NCBI GenBank assembly: GCA_949751835.1
Contig: CATKHK010000064.1
Span: forward strand, 62,001-126,000
Direction: 5' to 3'
DNA from: Blepharisma japonicum
Lineage: Eukaryota > Ciliophora > Heterotrichea > Heterotrichida > Blepharismidae
DNA: 64,000 bases
Part shown: positions 43,801 to 55,800 of the stretch, piece after piece
Position numbering within the stretch: position 1 is the first letter of the stretch
Layout: each line of letters begins with the position of its first letter
The notes under the pieces: generated by a model
The model's input: only the letters and a program-made list of their open reading frames with translations
Told to the model about the DNA's origin: nothing
Databases searched by the model: none
Translations under genes and position numbers: made by a program

Positions 43801-46111
43801 TGAAGAAATCAAAAAGCCATTAGACGAAATTAAGGCAGCTGAAGACACAAGAAAGCAACCGCATAAAATTAAAGAAGCTGAGGATACTACAAAGCCAACA
43901 GAAGGGAATCAAGCAGATAAAGAAATTTCAAAACTAAAAGAAGATATTAAAGAAGAATTCTTAAAGCCAAAAGATGATGATAAGGAAGAAGAGGATGGCA
44001 ATAAGTCTGAGGATATAATGAATCCAATAAAAGAGAATAAGATAATTGAGCAAGTTGAAGGACATAATCCAACTAGGTATAGCTCAAAGCAAATCGAGAC
44101 GGAGAATATTATTAAAGGTTCAAAGGCAGACTCTCCTGAAAAATTAAACCTCCACACGGAGAAATCAGATCTTCCAATACAAGCTTCTAAGGCTGTACAA
44201 GAGCTGCCACAAACAGTAAACGAGCTTCAAAAAACTTTACCAATTGAAAGCGAGCGCTCTAAGCCTAAATCTGTGTCGTTCATCGTTGCTCCGCTTGAAA
44301 ACCAAATTGATATAGAGACAGAAAAGCGTATCTCTAAGACACCCCTAAAGCACACCTCAAAAATTCCAGTAAGATCTAGCAAACCTCCTGAAACAGAAAA
44401 ATTCGTTGTGCTTTATGAATCAAGAGGAGCGGGACTAGAAGGAGATTCTAAAAAAATAAGGAAGTCCACAGTTAGATCGAGTAAGCCACCACCACCGCCA
44501 CCGCCACCACCAAAAGTTCCTGAAACAGAAGATACTGATTTATCTAGCAAAGCTTCCGAACCTTTAAGCCGTTCAAAATCGCAACCTCTTCGGTCAAGCA
44601 AACCCCGAGGGCCTGAAGATGTCCTTTCTGACTCTAATTTGCAAATAGCCATTGCAGGTGTTCTTGGTGATTTATTGAGTTCCATAGTAAAGCGAATTCA
44701 CCACAAGTATAAGCAAGCTGCTTGGAAAAAACTTGATAAAACCCAAATCAGTAATATGTCAAAGCTTGACTGTATTAAACTTGTTATAATGCCTTTATGG
44801 ATTAAACTAGTACTAAGGGGAGCTTTTGAGCAGTTCAAGTTAAATGGAAGGCAAAGCATTTTTGCTAAAATTGCTGATAGCTTTGATTCAAAGCTTGTAA
44901 GCCCAATTTCAGATGATGATTCGCCAATAGAGCCAATTGAGCAGGGGAATAATTTTAAAGATCCAGATGTCCTTGAAGAAGTAAATCTTCCAGGTACAGC
45001 TGTACTATCAAAAAATAAAGGACAGAGCCTTCGCAAAAGTAGAGAAATATCAACTGTATCTCAACCTCCTTTTCAAATTTCTCCACAGCAAAAAGCTAGT
45101 CAGCCTATAAGTGGCAGGATTTCACCAAATTTAATTCAAACAAGCAATGAAACAGCCAAAATTGAGCCAGACAAAACAAATATAACAAATAAAGAAAAAG
45201 AAATAAGGAATCTTTTTATTTTAAGAGCAGCAAATCTATTATCCACAATTTTAAAGAAAACAATAATAAAGCAAGAAATCAAAAATTCATTAGAAGCTAT
45301 AAAGAATTATGAACAAAACGTAAAAATCTCTCAAAAGGTTCATCGTTTTGCACAAATTCTTATTAAACTCTCGCTTAAGCCCCATTTTGATTTAATTCTC
45401 AAATCACCAAAATCAACTCGTGCTAATAAAACTAAAACTCAACGTCCAAGATCTCAGTCATCTAGTAAAGCTAAATCAAGCTCTCTCAGTAAAAATGTCC
45501 CGATAAAGCTTTTAACTAGTAATTTAAGGGGTCAAATTAAGGACAACCTGAGTTTTGCATTTCAGAGAATTTTAAACTTCTCCTCACAAAATTCTCCATC
45601 ACAAGATAGAAAATCCCAAAGCAGGCCAAAAATTATTGATCGCCGGAATACCTTGATTTTTGAATTCCTAATGCAGAAAACTGTGCAAATTTTACAGTTC
45701 AGACTAAAATCCTCTGCGTTTAAATATATTCAAGAGTCAAGTGTTTTTTCATCAAACTACCAAAAATATAAGCTTGGGCTTCGAAATGGGTCAGAAATTT
45801 TATCTATTGCGTCGCAGCCTCAATCAAAATATCAAAAATTAAAAGATGAACTTTCATTTATTAAGACATCAAATAATTTCCATCAGAAACTACTAGAGAC
45901 CTTGCCTACATCAATAAGCACACCATCAATCCACTCAAGGAAAAGCTCTTACTTCAGCCCAAGAGTGATTTTACCTCCTCCTAAAGATATTCATGATTAT
46001 ATCAATGATTTCATTGAGCTTTCGAGAGAAAAGGTTGAAGCTTCCTATTTGTCGAGTCCTTCATCAAGAATGACTTCAAGAATGTCTTCTCCAACAAGGA
46101 GATATTATTAA
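31895..46111 (+). CDS. Giant charged repeat protein, 4,738 residues
   Basis: One 14.2-kb frame with six TGA codons read as Trp (32408, 32654, 34010, 36137, 37397, 40652); I count six TGG as well. No TAA/TAG or intron occurs. The N-terminal ~260 residues are basic and helical (TLIRKKLQVKKVKYAFNLI; MFWHQKMLAKKF). The middle is extremely Glu/Lys-rich. It holds a Glu/Lys tract, five copies of a ~46-residue repeat, thirteen copies of a 31-residue repeat, old ~22-36-residue repeats, and about 43 copies of a 13-residue repeat (KKPLDEIKAAEEI). A nine-Pro run precedes the C-terminal ~490 residues, which are basic with helical segments (IAGVLGDLLSSIVKRIHHKY; LFILRAANLLSTILKK). I do not recognise the family; a filament or linker scaffold is a guess. 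Confidence 0.85.
34106..34290 (+). repeat. Polypurine Glu/Lys-coding tract
   Basis: The coding strand is almost pure purine; 34142-34268 is 127 bp of uninterrupted A/G made of GAA and AAA codons with EKEKEEK periodicity. Such homopurine runs can form triplex DNA. Confidence 0.85.
34291..34975 (+). repeat. Five ~46-residue tandem repeats
   Basis: Five units, each starting CNSKPLIND.GYHSSKQ and continuing PENKSNFDG....LEM.CPDIECE, with acidic runs of variable length between. Related remnants occur just before and after. Two Cys per unit are conserved. Confidence 0.85.
37590..38770 (+). repeat. Thirteen 31-residue (93-bp) tandem repeats
   Basis: Units read ADSFLESSEEEKTDKDSLDY then KPVEEEKEEQT; the fourth unit lacks the linker. 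In the middle of the array KPVEEEK and KPIEEKK versions alternate, a 62-residue higher-order unit. Copies are highly similar at DNA level. Confidence 0.9.
42169..43860 (+). repeat. About 43 tandem 13-residue (39-bp) repeats
   Basis: The consensus is KKPLDEIKAAEEI, with variants E/R/G at the charge positions and occasional EPVD, SSDE or KPLHE units. Length changes are all multiples of 39 bp. The reverse strand is open over the same stretch, an effect of the repeat. Confidence 0.92.
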
Positions 46112-46802
46112 TAATTTGAAATTTCATATAGTTATTATTTTTGTGTAACTAAATATAGAAAATCTAGATTTATTACTAACAGTTATATTTCTTAGAACTA
46201 TATGATTTTAGCTTTATTTATTATGATTAACTCAAAAAAATTATTAAATAGCATTTAAATTCTTTAATTGCTGAAATTTTATTATTTAAGATTTAAAATA
46301 TTCTTAAAATGGCTGATATATTCAAAATTTTAGATTTAATAAATATCCATTTTTTGCTCATTACGATTTTTCAATTGGGATTTTTGAAGAAAAATTTTCT
46401 ATTTATCTTGTGATCAATTTCTCAGGAATTTTGAGGTCGTATTTATCTATTTTCCCAAATTTTCATTAACAAAGTTAAAAGGTATTATAGCCTACTTATA
46501 AAATTTATTTTTTTGCATAAAGTAACCGCTGCAATTTATAACCGCTAGTTTTCCTTAAAACTAAAATTTCAATATATAAGAAGCTCATTTGGTAAAATGA
46601 TAGTTAATCCCTATTAATCATTTATGCATTTTGTAGGACTGTGGAAAAATTAAATATAATTTGCCTATCTGAAGGTCAGTAATAAGCAAGCATAGAAAAA
46701 TTTCATAAATATCCAGTTTTAAAATTTTTGCAGATTTTCCATATTTTCTTAAGATAGTAAATTGTAGAATTCATTAATATCTTTACTCATAATATCTTTA
46801 AA
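46112..46802. other. Intergenic region, nothing recognised
   Basis: 691 bp between the convergent ends of the giant repeat gene and the dynein gene; AT-rich, no coding, RNA or repeat signal seen. Confidence 0.5.
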
Positions 46803-49800
46803 TTAATAATCAATATTCAAAACTAACGCAACTCCTTGCAATATCCAGTGAGATTGATGCTCATCTGTCTTCAAATCTGCCTCAAACACCAACCCTCTGC
46901 CTGCTGCATTTCTTCTAGCTTGAGTAACATACACAGGAGTTTTAACAGTCCCTCTAAGTTTCACCTTATTTGCTTCTTCAGGTATGATTTTCATGACTGG
47001 CATTTCGAAAACCAATTCTTTAGGATCTTGCTTCTTTATGCATTTATTTTTAGAGTCCCATTTAGCACCTTCCAAATAAAGCCCAGAAATATATTTCCCA
47101 CGCTTTGGATTTTTCTTGACTTCGTCTGCAAATTTGAATTTCGTCACTTTGGTATATAGTGTAGATCTATCTAAAGCCCATGTGTTATCTCGACAAGTTT
47201 GCTGCACAACTGCAGTTAAGAAAGACTCAGGGATGTGAAGCCCACTTAACCACATAACTCTAGGCTCGCCTTCATCTCTCCACTTCCGGTATTGTTGGTC
47301 TCTCTTTATGAAGAAGGTCATCCATGCACTTAAAGGTTTTTCAGTTTGGGGCGATAACCTTGCCCAAGGCTCAGGCAAAAATCCGTTTGTTAGGGAAAAA
47401 GCAAGTTCATCAAGCTCGCTACTCATACCAATTTCTCCCCTGAGTGCTCTAGCTAGATTGCTGAGAGTGCTTTGCATGATGATTAAAAGGTTATTAAACC
47501 TTTCTATTTCTTGTAGAAGAACAACTTGGCTAGGCTTGAGATTTTCGCCTAATTGCTTACGCATTGCAATCTGGTCATAGATTTCAGGTATTTTTGATTG
47601 GATATCAACAATTATGGACTGTAGGTACTCGTCTTTATTTCCACCAGAGGCAGAAGTAGCTTCTGAAGCCATAGACAGGAGGTTTACCCATAATCCTTTA
47701 GTTGCATTTGTGAAGTAACCAATTTCTGCATTGGTGTGGAGTCCGAAGACTTCTGGGGAGTTTAGAGTGGGCAAGGCTAAAATTGAGCTGCTGTAAGAAT
47801 CATAAGTTCCTTCGCTAGGAATTGTGTAATGGTAGCCACTTTTAGAGAAGAAAAATGGCTGATTTGTGTCGAAAATGAAATTGCCCATATATTCATTAAG
47901 ATAGGTAGTCAAAACTCTTCTATCGTAATCATCAGTAACTCTTCCTCCATACATAGCTTCTCCAATTAAATATTTCAATGAGTTCCAAGGAATACTATCA
48001 TCTTTTTCTCTAAAAGCCTTTCCTAAATACATAGAAAGCAGTCTTAGCGAAATTTTGAAGTCACTGTCATTGAAGTCATAGCTGACATTCCATCCAATTT
48101 TTCCATACTTCTTCCTATCTTGCACTACAGCATGATAAAATGTCAAGACATAGACCAATGGCTTAAATGCAGGGTGTGGGCACTCTTGCAGCTGATCTTC
48201 ATTTACTTTTCCAAATAATGACCTCATGTTCTGCTTTAGACCATCTGGTGGTTCAGTAACTATTTTTAATGATTGCTGCAGGATACTTAATGGAAATACA
48301 TCAGTAGGCTCTGTGGTCAGCCAAAGCCTGAAGTCTTGATGAGGCTTTGAAATTTGCTCAAGTTCACGTTCAAGCTCCTTCATCCAGTTTTTCAGCAGAT
48401 GGCAGTTTTGAAGCATGACCCAGTGGCCTCTTTGTGCACCTGTCTTTAGATACTCTAAAGCGAGATTCCCCATTCCTTGCCCCAATGCAAGAGGTTTGAA
48501 TTTATTTCCTGTAAAGCCTTTCAGCTCTCCTAGCTTGGTAACATCACTTAAAGGATCTGCACCTGGGGACAAAATGAATACGACTGGAGAGTTTGGATTG
48601 GTCTGCTCATAAATTTTCTCATATATTGGTGGAGGTGGCATAATATATAGCTCATTTTTATGCTTTTCTACAATGAAATTTTTGATTCCGTTATAAACTC
48701 TGTCAACTCTAAATAGCTTAAGTAAACATAGTTTTCCTAGAGGTGTCAGGCTATCATAACCGCATGGGATAGGCGCTCTTTCTGGAGTTTCTAAGTCATA
48801 CCATTCTTTCCAAGTTTTTTCATTGTTAAGTATATCTTCTCTAAGTCTAGAAAACTTAGTGTTCAAATCTATAATCCTTTCAAGGTCTTTCCAGCCTTGT
48901 TCAGGCATCCACGCGAAAGGTTTTTTCATAGCGACTTGCTCCAGAGAGGTATTTCCTTTTAAGAAAAAGTCATATTCTTTATTATCAATTTCTCCGTCGT
49001 GTTGCATAATCATGATTGTCATATGGAAGGAAAACATGATTTTATGCTTTTCAAAGATCCCTAAACAAGTATAGTTATAAACATTCATAGTCAGTTTTTC
49101 AATAATGTTCTTTACTCTTGTCACAGTCATATTATCCTTTCTGGCATCTCGAATAGACTGCGTAAACACCTGCAGATAATTCGCTAAAGAATACTCATAC
49201 ATCTGAGAAATCGCTGATAATCCTGACATGGCGAAGAAAAGAATAGAACCTCTCAGTGCAACTGGCTGGTATGCTTGTCTGTCCTTTTCTATTTCTCCAC
49301 GAGTGATTTTGGCATTTTCTATAGCTTGAGTGATTTCAACAGTTTTTTGCTTAGTTTCTTCAAGGGTGGCGACCAAAGTGGTGTTTTCCAAAATATCTCC
49401 TTTAGCTTCGGTAAGATTTTTCAGCAAGCTTTCTTCTAACTGTTTTCTGGTGGCTTGGTTTTTGCTCATTTCAATGACAAGCTGCTTTCTCATTTCTTCT
49501 CTTTCAGGCTTTTCCAGCTTAACAACTTCATTAAGCAGCTGGTCTTCTAGTCCTTTGAGCGTGACAGTGTAATTAATGATACTGGTTTTGCTCATGATTT
49601 CAGGGGTATACTGAGGGTTTGATAGTTTTGTGGTCATAAAGAGCTTGAATTTGTCGCTCCAAACAATACTGGCACCCATCAAAGGTAATATTTTTTCTCC
49701 AGCCCTGACGGTGTAGCTTTTTTCGAGAACAGGATCTACAGTAGGATCTAATTCTTCATCAACATTTTCTATTAGCAGAGAATTTCCGAACTTGATGCAG

Positions 49801-52800
49801 TTTTCCACAAGTTTGTTGAACTTAGGATTGTTAAAAGTAGTAGTTTCCAAGTTATTTTCTTTTTCCTTCTGCTTTATCCATTTCACAGCTTGCTCTTGTG
49901 GATCAATACAGAGAGGGAATCTATTAGAATAAGTGGTCAAAATACCGTTCTGTATACTTAATTCATCTTGTGGAAGCCCCTCACTAGCCCATCTAGCGCA
50001 TTCTACATCATTGGTCAGCAGCTTTTCTATCCTATAATGCTCGCTCAATGGAACTTTTCTTTCTTTTATATCAGCTTCCCACGCTTCATACACCATTCTA
50101 ATTCTGAATTGATAATTGAAGGCGCCTGTATAGCATAAAAATGAAGATGACAACAAACAATCACCAAGGAGGTTATACTTGTCTTCGCGCAGCTGGATGA
50201 TGTCTTCAGCCCAACGCTTCTTCTCAGTCCCAAGCCCAGAAATAAGTCTTGAAGCCATATTCAGTTTCCTTTCCATGTCATTAGCTTGTTCAGTCAAATA
50301 GTTCAATTCTTCAGAAGCTGCTTTGTGTTTCGCATTCAAGTCCATGATTTCCGCTTGTAGAAGTTCTAGCTTTGCTGTGATTTCTGCAAGCTCTCTTTTG
50401 GCTTGCTCAAGCTTTTCTGTTTGCTTTTCTACTTTGATTCTCAGTGGTTCAACTTCCGTATAGGTTTTGTAGTATTTCATCATAGAATCCATCCACTCGA
50501 AAAGGTTTCCTGCTGCATCAGAGACAGCTGCAACGACTTCTTTATTAAACTCAGGCTTCTTCAGGTAGTTTTGAACCTTCGTGTACATTGCTTTGGTGAC
50601 ACTGGAGACTTGATAAGACTGCAGCACAGGCTTGCTTAGTGAAGTAAGCATAGTTTTGCAGCCAGCCCACCCTTCAGAGTCAGGAGGACAGTTTGGAACT
50701 GGCTTCAATATAAGCACACACATGCAAGTATCCATGACTGGCTGAGGAGGTTTTGCATATGTTCTGACCTCTCCGAGCTTCTTGGCATCTAAGACTTCTA
50801 AGGCTCGTTTAGCGTTTTCTAAAATAGGGCGAGCTTCTTCTAAAGCTTCAGTTGCTTTGATTTTGTCTTCAGTGATTTCTTTTTCTCTAATTTCCAGCTC
50901 ATCTTTTTTGTCTTTGACTTGCGCTTGTTGAGTTTTGACAAAAGCAGTTTTCTCCTGGAGATCTTGGATCATGCTTTCGACTTCGCTTTTCTTAATGTCC
51001 ACTTCTTTTTTCTTGACTTCAAGTTCTTTTGACATGACATCAACTTTTTCTGAAGAGTCCCTTAGCTTAACAAGCCCATTTTCTAGTCTTACTACGTTGA
51101 CATCGATTTCTTTTCGCTTGACAGCAAGCATACTGATATAGGTATTAATATAATCCAAAAAGTTCTTAGGAGTTGCATGGTTTTTACGCTTCATTGTGTT
51201 CTCAAATTCTTTAGAAAATACAAAAATCGAGGAATGGGTTTTCACAATATGCTGCTCTATATTAGGACGATGCTCTTCTGGAAGGTCTTTCCCTTTCATA
51301 AAGTAACTCGCGACACTCAAAAGAGCGTCTTCAGGCCAGCTGAAGAACCAGTCAATTGAAGTGCAGTTTACAAGCCCAGGGAAGTTTCTACATCTGATTC
51401 TCAAAGTATCTGAAGCTGGAGACATGGCAAGAACTATATGCAAGTTATCTCTAGCTTTATTAATGAAATAAGTCCACTTGATGTCCTTATTTGGATTAAT
51501 TAAACCTTCTCGCTTCATTTCGTCTTCAAGAGGTCTAACCAGTGAGTATTTTTCATCTTCTGTGTAGAGGGCAGGGACCATTCCCATTGTAAGAATATTA
51601 TTGATGAACTCTAAAAAACTTTCTTCTTTGATATGGTTATCAGTTATCAAAAACACGACAGATTTTTCTTTCAGCTTTTCAAAGAGGATTTTCAAATCTT
51701 CTTTGAAATTGATTTCAGAGTAGTTTTTAGTCAATGAAATTTGGAACAACTCATGCTCTGCTGTAAAAGCAGCAAGTCTGGTTAAACTTTGCTTGCCTGA
51801 ACCTCCAACACCTACAAGCAGTGCATTTCCACGGGCCATTCTGAAGATACGGTGAATCCTAGTGAGATGGTCAATTGCATAGTTGAAAAGCACCAAGTTC
51901 ATAGGGACTCTCTCTTCGTTGTATTCTTTAAGAAGCTTATTAAACTTATCTGTCGCGACTTGGTACTCTTTGAGATCTTCGTAAAGTCGAGCTTCTTCTG
52001 AACTATGCTCAACAGGGTCAGCAAATCTGAAATCTCCATACAGCAAAGGCTCTTGCATCGCAAACTCAGACTGCTCAGCAAAGTGCTGACGCAGAAGTCT
52101 TGGCAGGATTTCCTCAGTAACAAGGTTTCTATCAGTAAAATCAATAAGCCTATCTGCATATACACGGGTGCACTCATTTCTCCATAACTTAATAAATTCA
52201 GGAAGAGTTGAAAATACTTCATAAGTGGCCTGGAAAAGGCCTTCGAAAACTCTTGATAAGTCACGAAGGTTGAAGATGTAGTGGAATTTCACTGGAGTTC
52301 TTGGGAGCTTTTCTAAGATTTCTTTGTGGAGTTTTAGTGTAGCATCAGTTAAGTGCTCGGCTGAGTCAATGATTTCGTTGCCAAAGCTTTCTAAATGCTT
52401 GCTCAAAATCGACTTGAAAATGTGCTTTAGTGAGTCATCAGATGGGAAAGTGATGTTAAACACATTAAATAGGGATAAAAACCTTGGGTCTGTTGGAGAT
52501 CTTCCACCACCAGGTGGCTGCATTGAGCACAAATAAGTTGTATCGACCACGTGCTGCTCTTCGAGAGTTGCCATATCAAAATAATACCCTTTGTCGATCA
52601 AAAACTTGAAAAATGCTATAGGCTGTTGTGTACCATATTTATCGAAATTTGGCATATGCATGTCATCAACGAACACAATCAGTTTTGTCCCCATAGAAGG
52701 TCCAACTAATTTTCCACTTCGTTTAGCTAATTTTTCAGCTAAATTGCTCATAACATTTGCAGAAGAAGTTCTTGAGGAAAAGTTGATGTTTAGCACTTGA

Positions 52801-55800
52801 TATAAGGTTGGCTCTAAGCCTTCAATGAAATTTTGAATGGTGACTGTTTTACTTGTCCCACTTTCTCCTGTGAAAATAGTAGGGATTTTTCTAGAAATCA
52901 GCTCTGATAGAAGCCAAATGTGTCTTTCTGTATCAATAGTAGGAACTAGGATTTTGGAGAATTTTCTGTCTGATGGAAGCTCAAATCCTTTAGCTCTAAC
53001 TCTTTCTTCCCATGGTCTCCAATCTCTTAAACTTCTATCCCAGTAGTAATTAAAGTAATTTGTCGGAGGCAGTTTTCCATCTACAATGTTCTTTAAGAAA
53101 GCTTCAAATTTAGGACGATCTTCTGAGACTAAGCAAGCTCCTAATGACCAAAGCATAGCAAACACAAAGAGTGGCTCAATAAACTCAACATCAGTGTGGG
53201 AGCTGTCAGTAGGCAATAATATGTCCATCATAGTACAAAGCTGAGTGACCATGTTAAGACCACTTCGTTGAACAGCCATAGCAAGTGGCTCAGTAAAGTT
53301 GTCTTCTTCCATTTTTCCTTCTAAAATCCTCCCTATGCATCTATCAATATATCTGTTGAAAAGAACTATTAAAGTGTCGCTGATATTATTTTCTCCTTGG
53401 TCAGTCTTGCTCTTGGCCCATCTTTCATAGTAAGGCTGGTACCCTAGATCTTTATCATCAACGTAAACCATACCGCATCTAGAAATGGTGGCTGGGGAGG
53501 CATATTGCAAATCATAGACTTCGTAAAGCATAGCGCAATACTTTTCAAGCCTGATTCTTTCACCATTATTAAGTGTAAGCAGCTTATTATCGTCCATAAC
53601 GCTGTTCATGTTTTCGACCCAAAGAGCATCAACATCACCATCATACAAAATCCAACGCTTTTCTTTTTTGCCTTCTGGAATGGGCAAGTTCATTATTCTG
53701 AACAGCTTACTTAGTAGCCCATCAGTCCAATCTCTGGTTGCAGGGTCAAGTTCGCCATAAAGTTCCTTCAAAGTAATCGATTTACAGTTTAGCACGTCAA
53801 TATGGACCTTCATGTCTTGTTCTACGCCTTGATACCCATTTTTCAAAGCATAAATTACTGTTGTTTTTCCACCTCCTGTAGGTCCTACGACCATAGTTGT
53901 GTGTCTGGTAAGCATAGTTTCATGGAGTTGCATTACTTTATCTACTTGCTTTAGGAATTTTTCTTCATCTGAATGCATGAAGCCATGAGCGTTGAAATAG
54001 TTGATAACTTCTGTTTTCAAATTATCATAGACTACTCTAGGACAGTCTAGGCTTGGGAACAAATCATTGATCAAGCCCATAAATAATGGGACATCTTCAT
54101 ATACGAATTTTGGCTTATTCATATCTCTAAGTGCTCTCATTAGAACTAAATCTTCACTCATATCGGGGGAGCCTCTTTTCAGAGACCCAGCCATGACTAG
54201 CACAGACTTAAGAGCTCTTAGCCCAAAATCATAGTGATACTGCTTAGATAGCTGCTCTTGGGCTAACTTGTACAGGACAGTCATTTTTTTAGCTAAAATT
54301 CTTGCCAGGGTGAACCCTTCAGACATAAGCATAATTTCACAAATCAAGATCATATCAGGGACGACCATAGTGCAAGGCCTGAATAAGGCTTTTAAGTTGT
54401 CAGGTAACTCACTTCGGCCTGCATATCCAGGGTTCATGGTGACAAAGATTCCGACTGTGTCTACAAGAGGAATTTCTTTACCTAGCAAGTCGACTGTGTT
54501 CTTTTTAGCGTTTAATGAGTTTTGAATAGTCTTGATTTGGATTGAGATGACAGAAAGAACTTCGACGTTGATTCTGTTAAATTCATCAAAGCAGCCCCAA
54601 AAACCAGTTTGTACAAGACCACTGAAGATAGTGCCCATAGCTTGGTAATCAAGACCTTCACCGCAGTTGGTGACGACACATCTGATGGCTAAAGATTTGG
54701 CTAAATCTTTGACAGTTTCTGTTTTTCCAGTTCCTGCTGGGCCTGCTGGAGCTCCTCCAAGTTTAAAAGTAAGAGCAGTGGTTAAAGTCATGACGCATCT
54801 ATCTGTTAGTGGAGTAATGACCAATCTTCCGTTAAGCCCTTCATATTCATAACAATATTTGAACTCTCCTGTGCATTGTCTAACTACAATGTCATCTACA
54901 TCTCTGTCCCAATAAAACCTGAGCTGCGACTCCCACTCAAATTCTTTGGCATCCAATATTGAATCTCTCACAAATCTATCAACAATATCTCTAGCATGGA
55001 CATCCAAAATAATCAAGGTGTTTACTTTTTTCATCTGTAGCCTTGGCAAATCAGTCCTTACTAAGTCAATTAAAGCTATCAAATTCGCTGTCTCCTTGGC
55101 GCTTTCTTCTTTCATTGCGTGCTTGTTTCCTTCTTTTACTCTTCGGAATACATCCTCAACACTCCAAGTCCACCAAATTTGAGTGCCTGCAATGGCAACC
55201 ATACCAATATGGTCGAGGATCCATGGAATTCTTTCGCTCTCTGCATAATAATAAGTTCCTTCTTTGGTCATTTTGTGAAGGGTGTCAATCATTTCGTCAT
55301 CAAGCTTGTTCATTCAGGTTTCTACAGGGCCTTCTGGCTTTACAGAGTTTGCAAATGAGTATTCTTCTCCTTCTTCTGAAAACATACCAAGGACCATCTT
55401 ATTTCTGCTGAATTTGAGCTCTTTGCAGTTGTCATAAAGCTTAAGCATGTGTTGCTGGATATCTTCAGGATTGCTGGAACCTAAAATACTAAGAAGTTCA
55501 TCATCAGAAATGAAGTAAAATCTTGGGAATGAGCCTTTTTTGGTATCTAGATAGTTTGAAAGTCTTTTCTGGCACTGGTCTAGATCTTTAGAAATCCCTT
55601 TTAGCTCATCTTTACGCTCTTCTGGACGAAAAGCATCTTGATAACAAGCAGCTAAGACATTTGGATTTTTATTTGTATTTTCCATGAGCTTTCTGAAAGA
55701 TTTGTCAATTCTGTCGAACTTTTTGACCTCTTCTTTAAGCATAAGTCTGATATCTTCACTACCTACAAAAATGCTTTCGAGGTATTGCCATTTTCTTTGG

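Noticed and set aside
42034-43848. 604-codon open frame on the minus strand through the 39-bp repeat
   Set aside because: It is an exact shadow of the repeat: 39 is a multiple of three, so a stop-free antisense unit stays stop-free over the whole array. The plus-strand frame extends far beyond it on both sides.
42169-43860. Regular direct repeats resembling a CRISPR array
   Set aside because: There are no unique spacers, units are contiguous codon triplets in a long frame, and no cas genes are present.
46560-46700. Possible tRNA-like sequence in the gap before the dynein gene
   Set aside because: No acceptor stem or B-box (GGTTCGANNCC-like) could be found; only AT-rich sequence.
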